Of a stretch of 24,150 nt of DNA, positions 8,731-20,971 are shown piece after piece (the stretch's first letter is position 1; each line of letters starts with the position of its first letter). This DNA is from Larix sibirica (Eukaryota > Streptophyta > Pinopsida > Pinales > Pinaceae). The notes under the pieces are model-generated. The model had not been told where the DNA came from. It was given only the letters and a program-made list of their open reading frames with translations, and searched no databases. The position numbers were made by a program, and so were the translations under genes. The stretch spans positions 51,383 through 75,532 of the forward strand of contig NWUY0300017037.1 in assembly GCA_004151065.3 (NCBI GenBank). Reading direction: 5' to 3'.

Positions 8731-10728
8731 TAGACATGTTAATCTCTACGGTTGGGTGCCAAATACTAGGATCCAGAAAGATGTGGGTGTTGATTATAAT
8801 GTAAATTTTATCATGATATTATTTTTATTATAGATGAAAGTACGGATGGAAGAATAATTAAATGTCACACAATGTTGTATTAATATTAATTAATTTATTG
8901 GTGTAGATTTATAAGAAAATATTATTATTTTATTGAAAATATTTTTGTTAGAAATGAATGGTTTTAATAATATTTTTTTATGAAAATTTGATTTATAAAT
9001 AAATAATAATAAGTAACATAAATGGTGTTTGTGGATATCACTGCCTACAACATCCAAAACAAACAATGTAAAAATTGTTTATTTAATTGTTATGTGATTA
9101 TATAAAGAGCAACAATATATCTAATTGTTATGTGATTATGTAAAGAGCAACAACATCATATGTGAAAGAAAGTAGTGGAAGGTTGAACTCACTTACTATT
9201 ATATGTGTAGTGAACAAACAAGTTAGTGCTACCATTGAGGGCATGATGGAAGACCATCTTAATATACATGCACATTAATAAAGGGAGGAAAGAGGAGACT
9301 AGAATCACCACTAATTTTTAGGGTTAAAATGAGAAATCTTAAGGTAAGACAAAAAGGATTAATATAGGAGAGGAAACCACTATATTAATTAGGAATTTAA
9401 GATCTAGTTAATGATAACATAGGGATGTTAGTATTAGGCAATTCAATTAGGTTACATATCAAGTTTTACTCGCAAATTAAATGAAAAACACAATAAACTA
9501 ACTCAAGGGTTACTTAAGTGACAATTCTTTTAATGAGCAAGAAACCCTAATGTGGAAACAACATCAAGGGGGGAATATAACTTGCCTCAAATTCATTATC
9601 GGAGATGTTGAAGGTCCATGGGGTAAAGTGGAGAGTTGTGTTACTGCTCTAAGAGTGATCCATGTCTCAAAATGGCTTGCACACTTAGTTCCAATTTCCT
9701 ACAAGAGAAGACTTGCTCCAATCTCTAATACAAAAATATATATGGAATATAAAGATACATTAATGAAACATGCAAACTAGATAGGCTTGATGCTCTTAGA
9801 GGGGATGATATTTCCCTTATGTGAGTTGTGATGGAACCTCCCTTGAGATTCTAGGGTTGAAACTTCCAAGCTATGAGTATCACTATATATTGTATTCATG
9901 GCCAGCTACTTTGTCTAGCATTATCTAAGAGAGGCTACAAACATGTCTTAGCCCCACATCCCCACCCACAAGAGCGCCATTTGTTCTCCGAAGTGAAGAT
10001 CTGCTCTTTCAAGACTGTAATTTCTACTTGGATTGACATGAGGACTTTCCTCAACCTTCAATTTTTTGAATGGCCAAAGCACCTCGCCACCTTTTTTAGT
10101 GGAACTATGCTAATTAAGATGCCTTATGATTAATTAATAAACCCTATAACATTAAAACCAAGCTAGAAAAATGAATCCTTGCAAAGGTACTAGAGATAAT
10201 AGGTACAAGCAAACCTAGGGGCTTGAGAGGGGTGGAAAGAGATCAACAACTAACCTAAGTGTGTAACTACAAATTATGGATTTCAAAGATAAAAGAGATC
10301 TAAGAATCGAATAATCTCTACAAAGAGGAATATGTAGGTATAAATGGGAAAAGAGCAACCTCAATGCATAAGAAAACATTGAATTAACCATTAGGATACT
10401 TGAATCATATGAAACCATCATACTGCATCTTCTAATTATGTGTCGTGGGTTTGGTATAATGGTACAACGAGCTTTAAGGCCTAACATGACCCTTTGTTGC
10501 ATGACTTGTGGTTGGATAGTCTTGATATTCTAAGGAAATCCATGGTATGGTTAATGCTAAAAATATCAAGAAGGTTTAGGGGTCTGACTCAAGTTGCCTC
10601 CATAAGTAGTAAGTCCCAAATGAGTTTGAGGCTATGGAGGCAAAGTAGGTCATCCTAAGTGATCATGGAGCTAGGTCAAAGGTTTTCACCCCCAACTGCA
10701 TTCATGAATTTAATTAAGAAATGTCCCC
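8731..10728. other. Intergenic DNA without a recognised gene
   Basis: I recognised no domain here. A 39-bp tandem pair (TAATTGTTATGTGATTAT at 9083 and 9122) is present. Between about 9550 and 10130 the composition is less AT-rich and two short plus-strand open frames occur (9550-9780 and 9873-10133), but neither translation resembles a known family. An 11-bp inverted repeat, TTGCCTCCATA/TATGGAGGCAA, sits at about 10590-10642. Decayed transposon DNA is the likeliest origin. Confidence 0.5.
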
Positions 10729-11355
10729 TAAGGGACCATAAAAATGAGTTAAACTGGTGATCAAGGATTAAAGACCAATAGGGACAAGGCCCTAAGGAAC
10801 CCACCTAAGTGCTAGACATCTAGTGAGGTCCCAAGTTTAGGCTCTCGATTGAGAGATGTTTCAAGAAGGTTATCCACCACATTAGATAGGTAGTTGAAAT
10901 GCATCATAATATCTTTCAAGGGAAGTTCACACATAAACATGAAACATGGGTGAACCACACAAAGTACGTCCAAACATGTCAGTGTATATGCATACCCAAG
11001 TACAAATTTCATGTACTTATAGGTCACACAATTTATTAGAAATTGTGGGCTTTATGGGTTCTCTAAGGGGTCAAAATGAGTTGAATTGATGATCAAGGAT
11101 TGAAGATCAATAGGGACAAGGCCCTCAGGAACCCACCCAAGCGCTAGACATCCTAGTGAGGTCCCAAGTATAGGTTTGGGTGAAAGAAATTTTAGGAAGG
11201 TGCTCCATCACATTAAATAAATAGTTGAAAGGCATCGTAATATCATTAAAGGGTAGATCATAAATACACATGACACATAGGTGGACAACATAAAGCACCT
11301 CCAAACAAGTTGGTGTATGTGCATACCTAATTACACCTTTTATTAGCAATCATGG
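10729..11355. repeat. Diverged tandem duplication, ~332-bp period
   Basis: AAAATGAGTT followed by GATCAAGGATT recurs at 10741 and 11073. The two halves then share ATAGGGACAAGGCCCT, GGAACCCACC, GCTAGACATC and AGTGAGGTCCCAAGT in order through about 11355. On the minus strand each half keeps an aligned open frame (11027-10812 and 11349-11125) with shared motifs such as FNYL and HxPxCL. Whether this reflects real former coding or only the shared DNA is unclear. The protein family was not recognised. Confidence 0.85.
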
Positions 11356-12858
11356 GCGTTATTGATTTATGAAAAAACTATATTACTCACTTTTTATTAG
11401 GAGACGTGTGAAATAATTAAGCTTTTATGATCAATGAAATAGATTTTTCCATAAGAGTACTAATTTACAATAGCGGTTATTAGTGGTATCCTAATGATCA
11501 AGTTACTTTTGTTTGCAACTTTTCACATCAACAATTGATGAATAGTATGATGTAACATATGTGGGAGTATTTTGATAGCTCTTATCATATTTTGTATCCC
11601 TTCATCCAAAGTAATAGTATCAGGTTTTGAGGACCGTTAGACAAGACAATGAAACGTCTCTGCACAATGTAATTTAATTTTGATGAATTACACATTTTCT
11701 TTGCATTTTCTTTCGTGAAAAAGAAGCAACAATTGATGAAATAATAAGAGACATAATTTCAGTCGCACAACCTAATCTCTTTATGGCGCTGCTTGCAGTC
11801 TAAATTCCCTAAATATAATAGCAATATTTTATGCCTGATGACAAATTTTCGATTTCCACCAGCCTGAAACTCTCCTAATTTACTACTAGAAACGATGATA
11901 TAGTGTGAAAAATTACCATTGAATATCCTTTCAAGTGGTGATTCAACCCATTTAATCTAAATCAATTCGAAATGTTCAAATGTTCAAACCTACGTTGCCA
12001 AAATAATCGCTAGATCAAAGTAAATATCCAAAACACGAGAGAAAGAAGAAAATTTTCTAAAAATCTAAAATACTTGGAGCCAGAATCCGCCCTAAACAAA
12101 TAATTAATGCAAGCTTAAATATGTGCAATGCTTACAACCCACAACAAAATCCAAAATCAAAGAGCTAAAAATGAATCTCCACTAAATAAAATATGCATCA
12201 CACATCTATATAAAACAAAAATATAACTACAATCTCGAAAGTGAAGATTGAATTGCTATATATACAACTTGAGTTAAATTTTCCTCTATAACATAAATCA
12301 AGTTGGTCAACTTCAAAAAAAATCAAAAGATTCAGAGGATTTTCAAAGAAATAGTGGCACAACAACTAATGTAAAATGGATCTGAAATGTTAGTTCAAAT
12401 CCCCCTCTTGTCGATTTCCATCCAAGCTAAAATCAGTCTATTTTACCAGCAAAAATGCTAGGGACCCACTTTTGGAACAAACATGTTCAATGTCGTTGAA
12501 TTTTGGTAATAACATTGGGGTGAAGAGAACAAGAAATGCGGTTAAAGTTCATACCATATATTGGGAAAATTTAGACATTCTTTTTCATTGATAAAACTAA
12601 ACATATTTTGGATTACACTTGCTCTATCATAATACCAATTAAGATAAGGATTTGAAATATTTTGATTACATGAATCCGATTAGTATGGATTATAAGATGT
12701 CATAATCCTAGCATCATAGGCCATTTGGAGGGATTGAACGAATGCCTTGTGCTTAGTTGTTTTGAATGTGTTTATGAATCCTAAATTATAACAATGTGAA
12801 ATTGCATGCCTGTTATGGTTGGTAATATGAATCATATTTTAAGAGTATTTCTTCAAAT
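11356..12858. other. Intergenic DNA without a recognised gene
   Basis: AT-rich sequence with no domain, RNA gene or notable repeat that I could recognise. It ends at the 15-bp target-site duplication of the minus-strand LINE. Confidence 0.5.
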
Positions 12859-12873
12859 ATACCCTACTCACTT
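12859..12873. repeat. Target-site duplication, 3' side of the minus-strand LINE
   Basis: ATACCCTACTCACTT occurs here and again at 18219-18233, with no mismatch. It lies next to the short T-rich run (12874-12883) that is the element's poly(A) end read on the plus strand. Confidence 0.9.
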
Positions 12874-13126
12874 ATTCTTTTTTCAACCAAAAAAGAAACA
12901 CTATAACTTGTTATTTATCCACTTGGAGAATCAAAATTACAAAAAATATTTACAAAATCAATTCTGAGTAACAGAATTACCCAAATCCTCATCGTTGAAA
13001 TCTTAACCAAAAAACTCATGACTAGACTACCTCCTAAATCCCCATCTTTCAAAACACATACATTCCTTACAAAGAAACATTACGGAGTCTATATCTCTAA
13101 AAGAGGAGATGCTAAAAAAATCAAAG

Positions 13127-16100
13127 CTAAAATAAATTAAAGGATATTGAACCAATCCTTTTGTCCCCTACCCATTCTTCAAAATGGATCAGTCCATCCA
13201 TATTCCCTACTGCCCTTTTAGACAAGCAATCTAATATTGCATTATACTCACGATAAACATGAGTGAAAGAGAAGTAAGAGAACCATTTTTTAGCTCCAAC
13301 ACTCTACTAGCCCATTGATCCAAATGAAGCACCTATAAATTAGTGGGCCTAGCATCCCAAACTATAATAGCTTGGGAATCCCCTGCCACCTGAAACTAAT
13401 AAATACCTCTTATTTTAGCAACCTAAAGAAGTCCCCATAATCCTAGTAGTTTTTCCTTGTATTGGAACCATTTCCAACTCCCAACCTTAACTAGAAGAAT
13501 GATCTCTCTTTATCTTTAGATAAATACCAGTCCCACACTCTCCATTGTTCTCCCCGCCATCAAAGAAACATGTAGGTAACTAGTCATCCAACAAAGAAAG
13601 GGAATTGACTCTAACACCCTTCCTTTTCTTCCTTTTACAACATTGATAAAAGAAACTAATGGTTTTGGAGCAAACACAGGTAACATCTGAAATGCTTCCT
13701 TCAAAGATAATCTTATTACTTACCTTCCATACTTCCCATATTACAAATAAAGAGATCTCTTTGAATTTCACCTTCCTACTAAACCAAATAAACATACATT
13801 TCAAAAAGGATAATTCCTACCACACATCATTTATATTCAACATCAAACACATATCCTACCAAATACATTTAAAAAAAAGACAATGAACGAAAAGGTGGGA
13901 AATTGTTTCTTCACTTACCCTGCAAACAACACAAATACTTAGACCATTAAATCCTCTCTTTAGGAGATTCTCCCAAGTTAGGATCTTGTTTTCTAAGCAT
14001 AACCACAAAAAACACTTAATTTTCAAAGGAACTTTCTATTTCCACAATACATCGGCTAGCCACTTAGGTGAGTACTTAACTGGATCCTCTGAAAAGGATT
14101 CATAATCCTTCTTGGTTGAGATAACCCCATTTTCACCTTTCCAGTCCAAACAAGAACATCTTATTTTTCCCCTAATCAAATCCCTACTTCGTTAAAAACC
14201 ATAATTTATGAGTTCTATTCCTCGGCAACCCCACTAGATAAACCCAATTCCCTTATAGGGTGCCAATATTTGACAGATCTATCCATATTGGAATTTCTTC
14301 TTACCTAGGACAAGACCTAAATATTTAGGGAATATAGCTCAACAAGTAAAGGGTCAGATAATTTAAAACAATCACCTGCTCCCACAAAAGGATTGATTCC
14401 AATTAGCACCTGTAATCCATTGTCAATCATCCATATGAACCATTCACTCATCTTTGAAAATGATCTAGTTATCCCCTGCCAAATGATAGAAGCATTACTC
14501 ATAGTTTTTTGTGGAATTCTAATCCACTAGTGAATTACCTGGAGCTTCTTCAAATATTTATTTATGTATACATTACTCCATCGACCCTCTCCAAATAGAC
14601 CTCTCTAAAGACTCTTGAGACTTAAAGTCGAGCTAAAACAATGTAGATTTTTTAATCCCCAACCCCCCATATTTTTAAGACAATAAGATAATTCGAACCT
14701 AAAAGAACCAGAGTTACCTACTCATAAGAACTGGAACATTCTTTTCCTAATGCCATTAATGACTGACATCGATATTTTGCTAAAGTGAACCAATAAACTG
14801 GAATGGTTTCAATCACCGACTTAACCAATACCAATTTGCCTCCAATAGAAAACCAACAGAATGTCCAAATGCTAATCCTTCTTTCCACTTTTTGAATGAG
14901 GCAATTCTAGTCTTATTTTTTGTAGCAATTGGGTTTTAAAAAATACCCAAGGTATTTGAAACCAACATCAATAGCCAACATTTGATATGGGAAGAACTAT
15001 TGAATCTGATCACATATATGTTGTTCCTATATATTATGAAGCAAATTTGATTTTTGAACACTAATAGACATGCCAGATGATTGACAGAACAAATGGAAAA
15101 TAGACTGCTATATCTCCCATTCTGAAATAGACCCCATACCAAAAATAAGAACATCATCAACAAATAGGAGATGTGTGATGGATAGATTGTGAGAAATTTT
15201 AATACCTTTTTTTTCCTTCACTACTTCTCCCATAAGTATACTTAAGTCTTCAATGACCAATTAGAACAAGAGAGGGGATAATGGGAAACCCTTCCTCAAA
15301 CCCCTGGATCCCTTGAATAAAGTGGTGGGAATCCCATCAACCAGAACTACAAAATTTGCAGAAGTGATACAACCCATAATCCAGTTTGTAACATCCATTA
15401 GAAGCCCTATCTGAAGGAGAATAAGTCTTAAGTAGGTCCAATCCACACGATTGTAGGCCTTTATCAAGTCCATTTCCAACACTAAGGCTTGAATATCATT
15501 TGTTTTGATGGATTGTAGACATTCCTGAGCCACTCCAACAACATCAAGGATTTTCCCATTTGATAGGAAACCAAATTGTTCCTTAGAGATGCACCTTGCA
15601 AGTACAAGATTAGTTCGGTTTGCTATAACCTTATTAATGATTTTGTAGATTAGGTTACACAAGGAAATAGGCCTATAATCATTGAAACTTTCAGGCTTCT
15701 CCTTTTAAGGAATGAGTGTAATGAAATTTTCATTCATGTTCCCTGGCAAATTGCCTGAAACTCTATATTCTTCAACAACTTTCAGTAATTCCAAACCCAC
15801 CACATCAAAGAAATCTAAGAAAAATTCACTATGTTCATCCATTGGGATCAGGGCTCTTATCCTTTGCCAATTTCTTTATAATATCCTTAATTTCCTTTAA
15901 AGAAATAGCCTCCCCAACTTTATATCCCTCCTCACTACTAAAGAATATAGGAAAGTGTTTTAATACCTTTGATTGAGCCTCCAGAGTCACTGAATTACTC
16001 TCCTTATAGATATCTTTAAAATGATTGATAACTTCTTTTTTCCAGACCTGTACCTGTCTGGTTAGAAATTAACTCTCCATTTGCATCCTTTAGATCCCAA

Positions 16101-17237
16101 ATAACATTAATTAACCTTCTGTTATTTACATAATTATGGAATAATTTAGTATTATTGTCACCCTCAGATAACCAGATTTCTTTGTTTTTAAGATGTCAAG
16201 ATTCTTCTTCTTGTCTAAGAATAATTTCCTTTTTTCCCTCCAAGCTAACCAAATGATCCTTCCTTGAAGCCAAAAAATAATCACCATCTGAACTATTTGA
16301 TAACCTACCAATATTTGCTTCTATCTAAATCAAATATCTCTTATTTTCATCCTTTTGAGCTCTATCCAATTTTGAAACATCTCTCTTAAGAAGTTTTAAT
16401 TTATGAACCAAACAATGAATTGAAGAATAATTCACCTCCACTTCATAAGAGGACCATTTTGATTTTACCATCTCACAAAACTCTGGAATTTTCAACCAAG
16501 TATGGTTAAATTTGAAAGGACTGTTTAGTCTAGGTTGCTCCAAATATAGTTGTAGGATAATAGGTCTATGATCAGAAATCCCTGTAGGATTTGACCATGA
16601 TCTAAATCTTCCAAAACGTTCTCTCAATCCATCATCTATTAGAAACATGTCCAACCTTTTTGCAATACCATCCTTCCCAGTCCGCCCATTATACCAAGTT
16701 GGATTCATCACATTTGGAACAACATCAATTAAGTTTGCATTCTAAAAAATGTTCCTAAAATACTCAGCCTATGGATCAATCACATTACTAGATCCCCAAA
16801 CTTCAGCTAAGGAAAGTGTAAGGTTGATATCACCTACCAATATTAAAGATGGATCATTGAGCAAGCCAGAGAGAACTTCTTATTCCAGAAATCCAATCTA
16901 TGAATATAAGGGCCGTAACAGTTAATGATTCCAATAAGTCTTTCACACCCACATAATTTCCCATCAATAAGAAGACCAACACAAGTAGAAAACAAATTGA
17001 ATTTAGCCTTAAGAGGATTCCAATCCATCACCAAACCCCCCAACTAACCACATTCATCCATCCCACAACATTCCACGAGGGAAAGAGCTTAAGAAAAAAT
17101 TCACAAGCCTTAAATGATGAAGTCATAGTTTCTTGTAGAAGAAAGACATCCATAGTCACCACTTCGAATAGATGTTTAAGACTAGCTTTTCTTGGAGAGA
17201 TACCCACCCCTCTTATGTTGAAAGACAAAAGATTCAT
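13127..17237 (-). pseudogene. LINE ORF2 relic: endonuclease, reverse transcriptase, RNase H
   Basis: The frame starts at ATG 17237 with MNLLSFNIRG and LLQET, the first endonuclease motifs including the catalytic Glu. NCYGPY near 16910 and VGDIN near 16830 follow, then SDH (16568-16576), the endonuclease's terminal catalytic motif. Reverse transcriptase is clear at 15662-15261: MDLIKAYNRVDW carries the first catalytic Asp, and GLRKGFPLSPLLF follows. FVDD, the paired catalytic aspartates, is at 15164-15153. The RNase H region keeps CFFDGG near 13560, GDSQAI near 13360 and HVYREYNAILDCLSKRA near 13230, ending at TAG 13129-13127. Its length of about 1370 codons suits plant LINE ORF2. Motifs fall in different frames with several stops, so it cannot make a protein. 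Confidence 0.93.
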
Positions 17238-18218
17238 GATTCAATAGTGTCTCGGGGCATATGTTCTCTCAGAGTCCCAAAACGAGAGGGAGTGAGAGAT
17301 ACGTAATCCAAAGAAAGGTCGATTGAGGTCAAAGATGAGACTGAAGAATTAACAAATTTATTCAGGACCAAAGAAGTGTCCCTGGGACAATCAGGAGTCG
17401 ATTTACCTTTTCTACCCTTCTTCTTTCTAGTATAAACATTTGGGCATCTTATTGAAGCAATGGGAACAATATCAGGTTTATCAGAGATTTTCTTGAATAT
17501 ATAGCAATAGGGTCTTTATTCAGAATCTTAACATTAGGGTTAGGGATATCACTACCATTCAAGGATATACCATAATAAGAAACATCGACGCTATCTTTCA
17601 AAGGACATGAGGGAATGTATACATGATTATTTGGGAGTTTCTTCCAGGAAATTGGCGGAAAATCAACAACATTTAAAGAAAAATTTTCCACAGAGTCCAT
17701 AATAGAGCTAACACCATGAACAAAGGGTTTTTCAGTAGGTGACCATGAAAACCCCCCAACATGGTTCTATGTCTATTAGGAAACAAGCAACACATCATCC
17801 CACTCCCCCAAAAAATGAAGTTCAAAACCAATTACATTAGGCACTACAACTTTTGTAATTTGGTCACTAACCCGAGGAGAAGGATTCATAGAAAAGTTTA
17901 GTTCAACCAAAATCAAACCCTCCACCTCTTGATTAACTATAGAACCAGGACAAGTATCACCCCTCAAATTCGAAAAAGAACCCTTAGACGAATCCCCACC
18001 CAAAAGACTATCACTACACCCTAAAACACCTTCAGGAAGATGAGGCTTCAAGAAATATAAAACTTTATTCAATGGGATAAATTTTAATAAGAAGGGAAGA
18101 TAATGTGCCAACTCACCAATAAAAATAGATGTGGATTCTCCATCCAAAGGAAGAGGAAATCGGCATTCAATGTCCATCTCCACTGGTTCCCCTAAGATTC
18201 CCCCAAAGAGGAAGAAGA
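17234..18218 (-). pseudogene. LINE ORF1 C-terminal relic
   Basis: Upstream of ORF2 on the same strand, open segments at 18218-17776, 17700-17449 and about 17459-17234 cover almost the whole interval, broken by frame changes. The last segment contains a basic RKKKGRKGK stretch and stops at TGA 17236-17234, which overlaps the ORF2 ATG as ATGA. In plant LINEs the first ORF encodes a nucleic-acid-binding, gag-like protein. The segment near the truncated end (GGILGEPVEMD) vaguely recalls a gag-like domain, but I could not confirm it, and no CCHC knuckle was seen. Confidence 0.7.
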
Positions 18219-18233
18219 ATACCCTACTCACTT
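18219..18233. repeat. Target-site duplication, 5' side of the minus-strand LINE
   Basis: ATACCCTACTCACTT, identical to 12859-12873. It is followed at 18233-18252 by a small TA-rich palindrome (CTATATATATTATATATAG) that belonged to the pre-insertion site. Confidence 0.9.
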
Positions 18234-18687
18234 CTATATATATTATATATAGTTGTAATCACTTTGCGTGCTACTAAAACCTTTTATTTAGTTTGATTGC
18301 GATTATAATATTTTCTTGGAGAAAACATGTGGTGTAACTTCGAATAAAAGTGATAGAAGATCCATTTATAAGATCCCTTTGACTTGTCTTGTATTGTTCC
18401 TTCCCTTGTAAGGGAAAAAAAAGAGTATCTCCCGTGGACACCCCTTTTATCTTGCGTTGCAATTCTCACCTTAATAGCATCTCGTATGTCTTTTTAGATA
18501 ATTTAATTAGAATATTGACTTTAGGTGTTTGAAGGAAATTGGGAAATTTCTCATGACCCTGCCGTGTCTATAGTATGTGAATCCATAGCGAAAAGAGGTT
18601 TATAAGGACCCATATAATCCATATGAATCCTTTGTATGATTTTGTAAGGAATAACATTTTGAGATTCTCTAGTGTGTATGACATAGC
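18234..18687. other. Intergenic DNA, possible old coding relic on minus strand
   Basis: No domain was recognised. The minus-strand open frame 18880-18551 runs from the tandem block into this stretch and contains RIHMDYMGPYKP. Its phrasing faintly recalls retroelement polyprotein text, but I cannot assign a family. Confidence 0.3.
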
Positions 18688-19317
18688 TATAGATCACAAC
18701 ATCATGTATTCTTAGGGAAATAAATAAGGGAGGAATGACATATAAGAAGTCTATAATGTTGTAAACTTCAAGAGAAGAATATTCATACATTTTTTCATGT
18801 TGAGGTAGGATAGGTGGAGACTTAACGACCTTAGAAAGATTATTGATTATTGTGGTGTCCTTAATGCATAAAAGAATCATATTAGTATGGATTTAGATAG
18901 TTCATCTACTATCATATAAACCTTTGGTTGGGAATAAAAGTAAAGGAGGATCTTAATGCTGAATTACATGACATCCTCACCCTTGGAGGAGAGAATTATA
19001 GATCACATCATCATGTATTCATAGAGAAAAAAAATAAGGGAGGAATGTTAGGTACCAAGTCTAGAATGTCATAAGCCTCAAGACAAGATTGAGGCATTTT
19101 TTCAAGTTAAGGTGAGATAGGTAGAGACTTAAGGACCATATGAAGATTATTGAATTATTGTGGGGTCTTGAATGCATCCAAAATCATTGTACTAGTATGA
19201 GCTTTAGATAATACAAACATTATATTAAAACCCCGTGGTTTGGGGATACTAAAGGAGGCTCCTACATATGGATTTGATTTATTTATATTCCATGGCATCC
19301 TCATCTTAGGAGGAGAG
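18688..19317 (-). repeat. Diverged tandem duplication, ~309-bp period, with minus-strand coding flavour
   Basis: TATAGATCAC...ATCATGTATTC recurs at 18689 and 18997, followed in both halves by AATAAGGGAGGAATG, TAGAGACTTAA-like and GGAGGAGAG-like blocks. On the minus strand both halves translate to related text: one half has PPLFISLRIHDVVIYS, the other, partly frame-broken, a PPLFFSL-IHDDVIYN-like match. That suggests a coding segment duplicated and then decayed. The family is unassigned; a retroelement polyprotein is one possibility. Confidence 0.75.
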
Positions 19318-19659
19318 GGTGATCGATTAAAACAAGGGGCCTTCAATTTAGTGCCTTTGGATTTTGAATATTATTGCATCCTATATTTTGTTTTTGTTTC
19401 TGCCACATGTTCCCCTTCAAGACTGTCAAACTCTTTCACATTTATGTAAATAAGGATGAGATAAAGGGTTTTCTTATATATTTGGAAATACAAGGACTAT
19501 TATGAAATGAACTATTTGTAGGTGTCGATTATACACTTTTCAAGTTAGAGGACCATGTTGTTCCTAGAAAATGTGAAACCAATCAAGTTCAAATATAGTA
19601 GTATTTGGAACGGGTTGAGGGGGTGATGGTCAAGGTATAAAATAATTATCAAATGGATG

Positions 19660-20091
19660 GTCATTTAAGTTCCAATTTAGAGAGATAATTTGATGATTCA
19701 TGCTCATGGATATTATAAGCATCTTAAAAGGTTTCCTTTTCTTCTTCCACTTAGGTTGGGAACATTGGATGAACTATAAGGATTTTCCCATTCTTGTGAG
19801 GATGAGAGAAAGAAGAGGCAGGAATACTCAACTATTTGAGGTTATTTTCTAATTCCAAGGTTAGATCCTTAGCATATTCAAGATAAATTATCCTATTATC
19901 CTCGAGGAGAAAACTAACATTGGGCACCATGATTTTCATATAATAAATTGATACTGTATGGCCTAGAGGTGTGAGGGGTCCTACCCAAGGTAGAATAAAT
20001 GATTTTTAAATTTATGAACACAATCTCCATCATGAATGGAGATCATGTTAAAACCTTTCAACAAGAAGGCAACATCGTAGGCCCCTTGAAA
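19660..20091 (-). pseudogene. Unassigned coding relic
   Basis: On the minus strand, protein-like text runs through this stretch with stops and frame changes. FQGAYDVAFLLKGF starts near 20091, KSFILPWVGPLTPLGH follows, then MVPNVSFLLEDNRIIYLEY from 19930, and PHKNGKILIVHPMFPT further on. The continuity of plausible protein text across frame changes suggests a former gene, most likely from a transposon given the surroundings. I do not recognise the family. Confidence 0.4.
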
Positions 20092-20168
20092 CTTTTTCTT
20101 GATTTATTTCTTAACTAAATCCCATTTTTATAGAGGGAGTAGAGAGAAAACAATACAATCTCATAACA

Positions 20169-20385
20169 TATACTTCAAAGGAATGTATATACTTCAAAGG
20201 AATGTATGAATAACATAATGGGAAAATCCTAAAACTCAACTCTTATGTGGGTGAAGAATCATCATGTTCTTATAAGTGTCCTCAATTGTAAAAGCAATAT
20301 TCTCACTATACTTATACATTTTGTTATGTGTACCATGAAAATATTATACTTATCAATTTTGTTATGTGTACCATGAAAATATTAA
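20169..20385. repeat. Two small tandem duplications (20-bp and 38-bp periods)
   Basis: TACTTCAAAGGAATGTATA is repeated in tandem at about 20171-20208. TTTTGTTATGTGTACCATGA occurs at 20319 and again at 20357, each followed by AAATATTA. Both look recent because the copies are almost identical. Confidence 0.85.
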
Positions 20386-20486
20386 GTAAATTAGCACCTA
20401 ATTATTTAAGAAGTTTTGGTCTCCATGATAGGGTAGCCGTTATTTCAAGAATATTAGCCAACTAAGACATCCTTGAATAGCTTGAG

Positions 20487-20920
20487 CAATTCCTTAGATA
20501 CAAATATATTATGTACACTATATAATGTTAGCAAGGTTAAGACTTAAGTATATTACTATAGAAGGGAAATATTGTTTGACAACCTTTAATTTGGTTGGCA
20601 TCTACATAAGAGTGTTAGACAAGATGATCCTTTAATAACCAAAGAAATTCCTTGGACAAAGATAGATTATGAACACCAAATAATGTTAGAAAGTTTAGGA
20701 CTTAAGAATACTTCTATAGAAGGGAAACATTGTTTAATAACCTTTAATTTGGTTGGCACCAAAGGAAGAGTGGTGGACAAGAGTCAAAATAGAGATAGAT
20801 TATGAACACTATATAATGATAGAAAGGTTAGGACTTAAGTATGGTACAATATGAGGAAAATAATTGTTGAATAACCTTTAATTTGATTGGAAACTAAGGA
20901 ACAATGGTGGAAAATATTCC
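20487..20920. repeat. Three diverged tandem units (~130-160 bp)
   Basis: CCTTTAATTTGGTTGG occurs at 20583 and 20741, and as CCTTTAATTTGATTGG at 20875, giving spacings of 158 and 134 bp. Each is preceded by an AT-rich block with ATAATG-TAG-AAGGTTAGGACTTAAG-like text. No coding content was recognised. Confidence 0.85.
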
Positions 20921-20971
20921 TATATATGTATAATTATTGTTTTGACTTTTCCTACAGGGTATCTAGTTTAA

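Larger units (their letters stand above)
12874..18218 (-). mobile_element. LINE (plant L1-like) retrotransposon, 5'-truncated and inactive
   Basis: This 5.3-kb element reads on the minus strand and is bounded by a perfect 15-bp target-site duplication (12859-12873 and 18219-18233). On its own strand the order is: ORF1 tail, ATGA stop-start junction, apurinic-type endonuclease, reverse transcriptase, zinc finger and RNase H, a ~250-bp 3' region and a short A-rich tail (GAAAAAAGAAT). This is the standard layout of plant L1-like LINEs, which copy themselves by target-primed reverse transcription. The 5' end falls inside an ORF1 frame, so the copy arrived truncated. Many frameshifts and stops show it is dead. 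It has no LTRs. Confidence 0.93.

Noticed and set aside
9550-10133. Two plus-strand open frames in less AT-rich DNA as a gene
   Set aside because: The translations match no family I know, and there are no clear splice sites joining them; they are described as intergenic.
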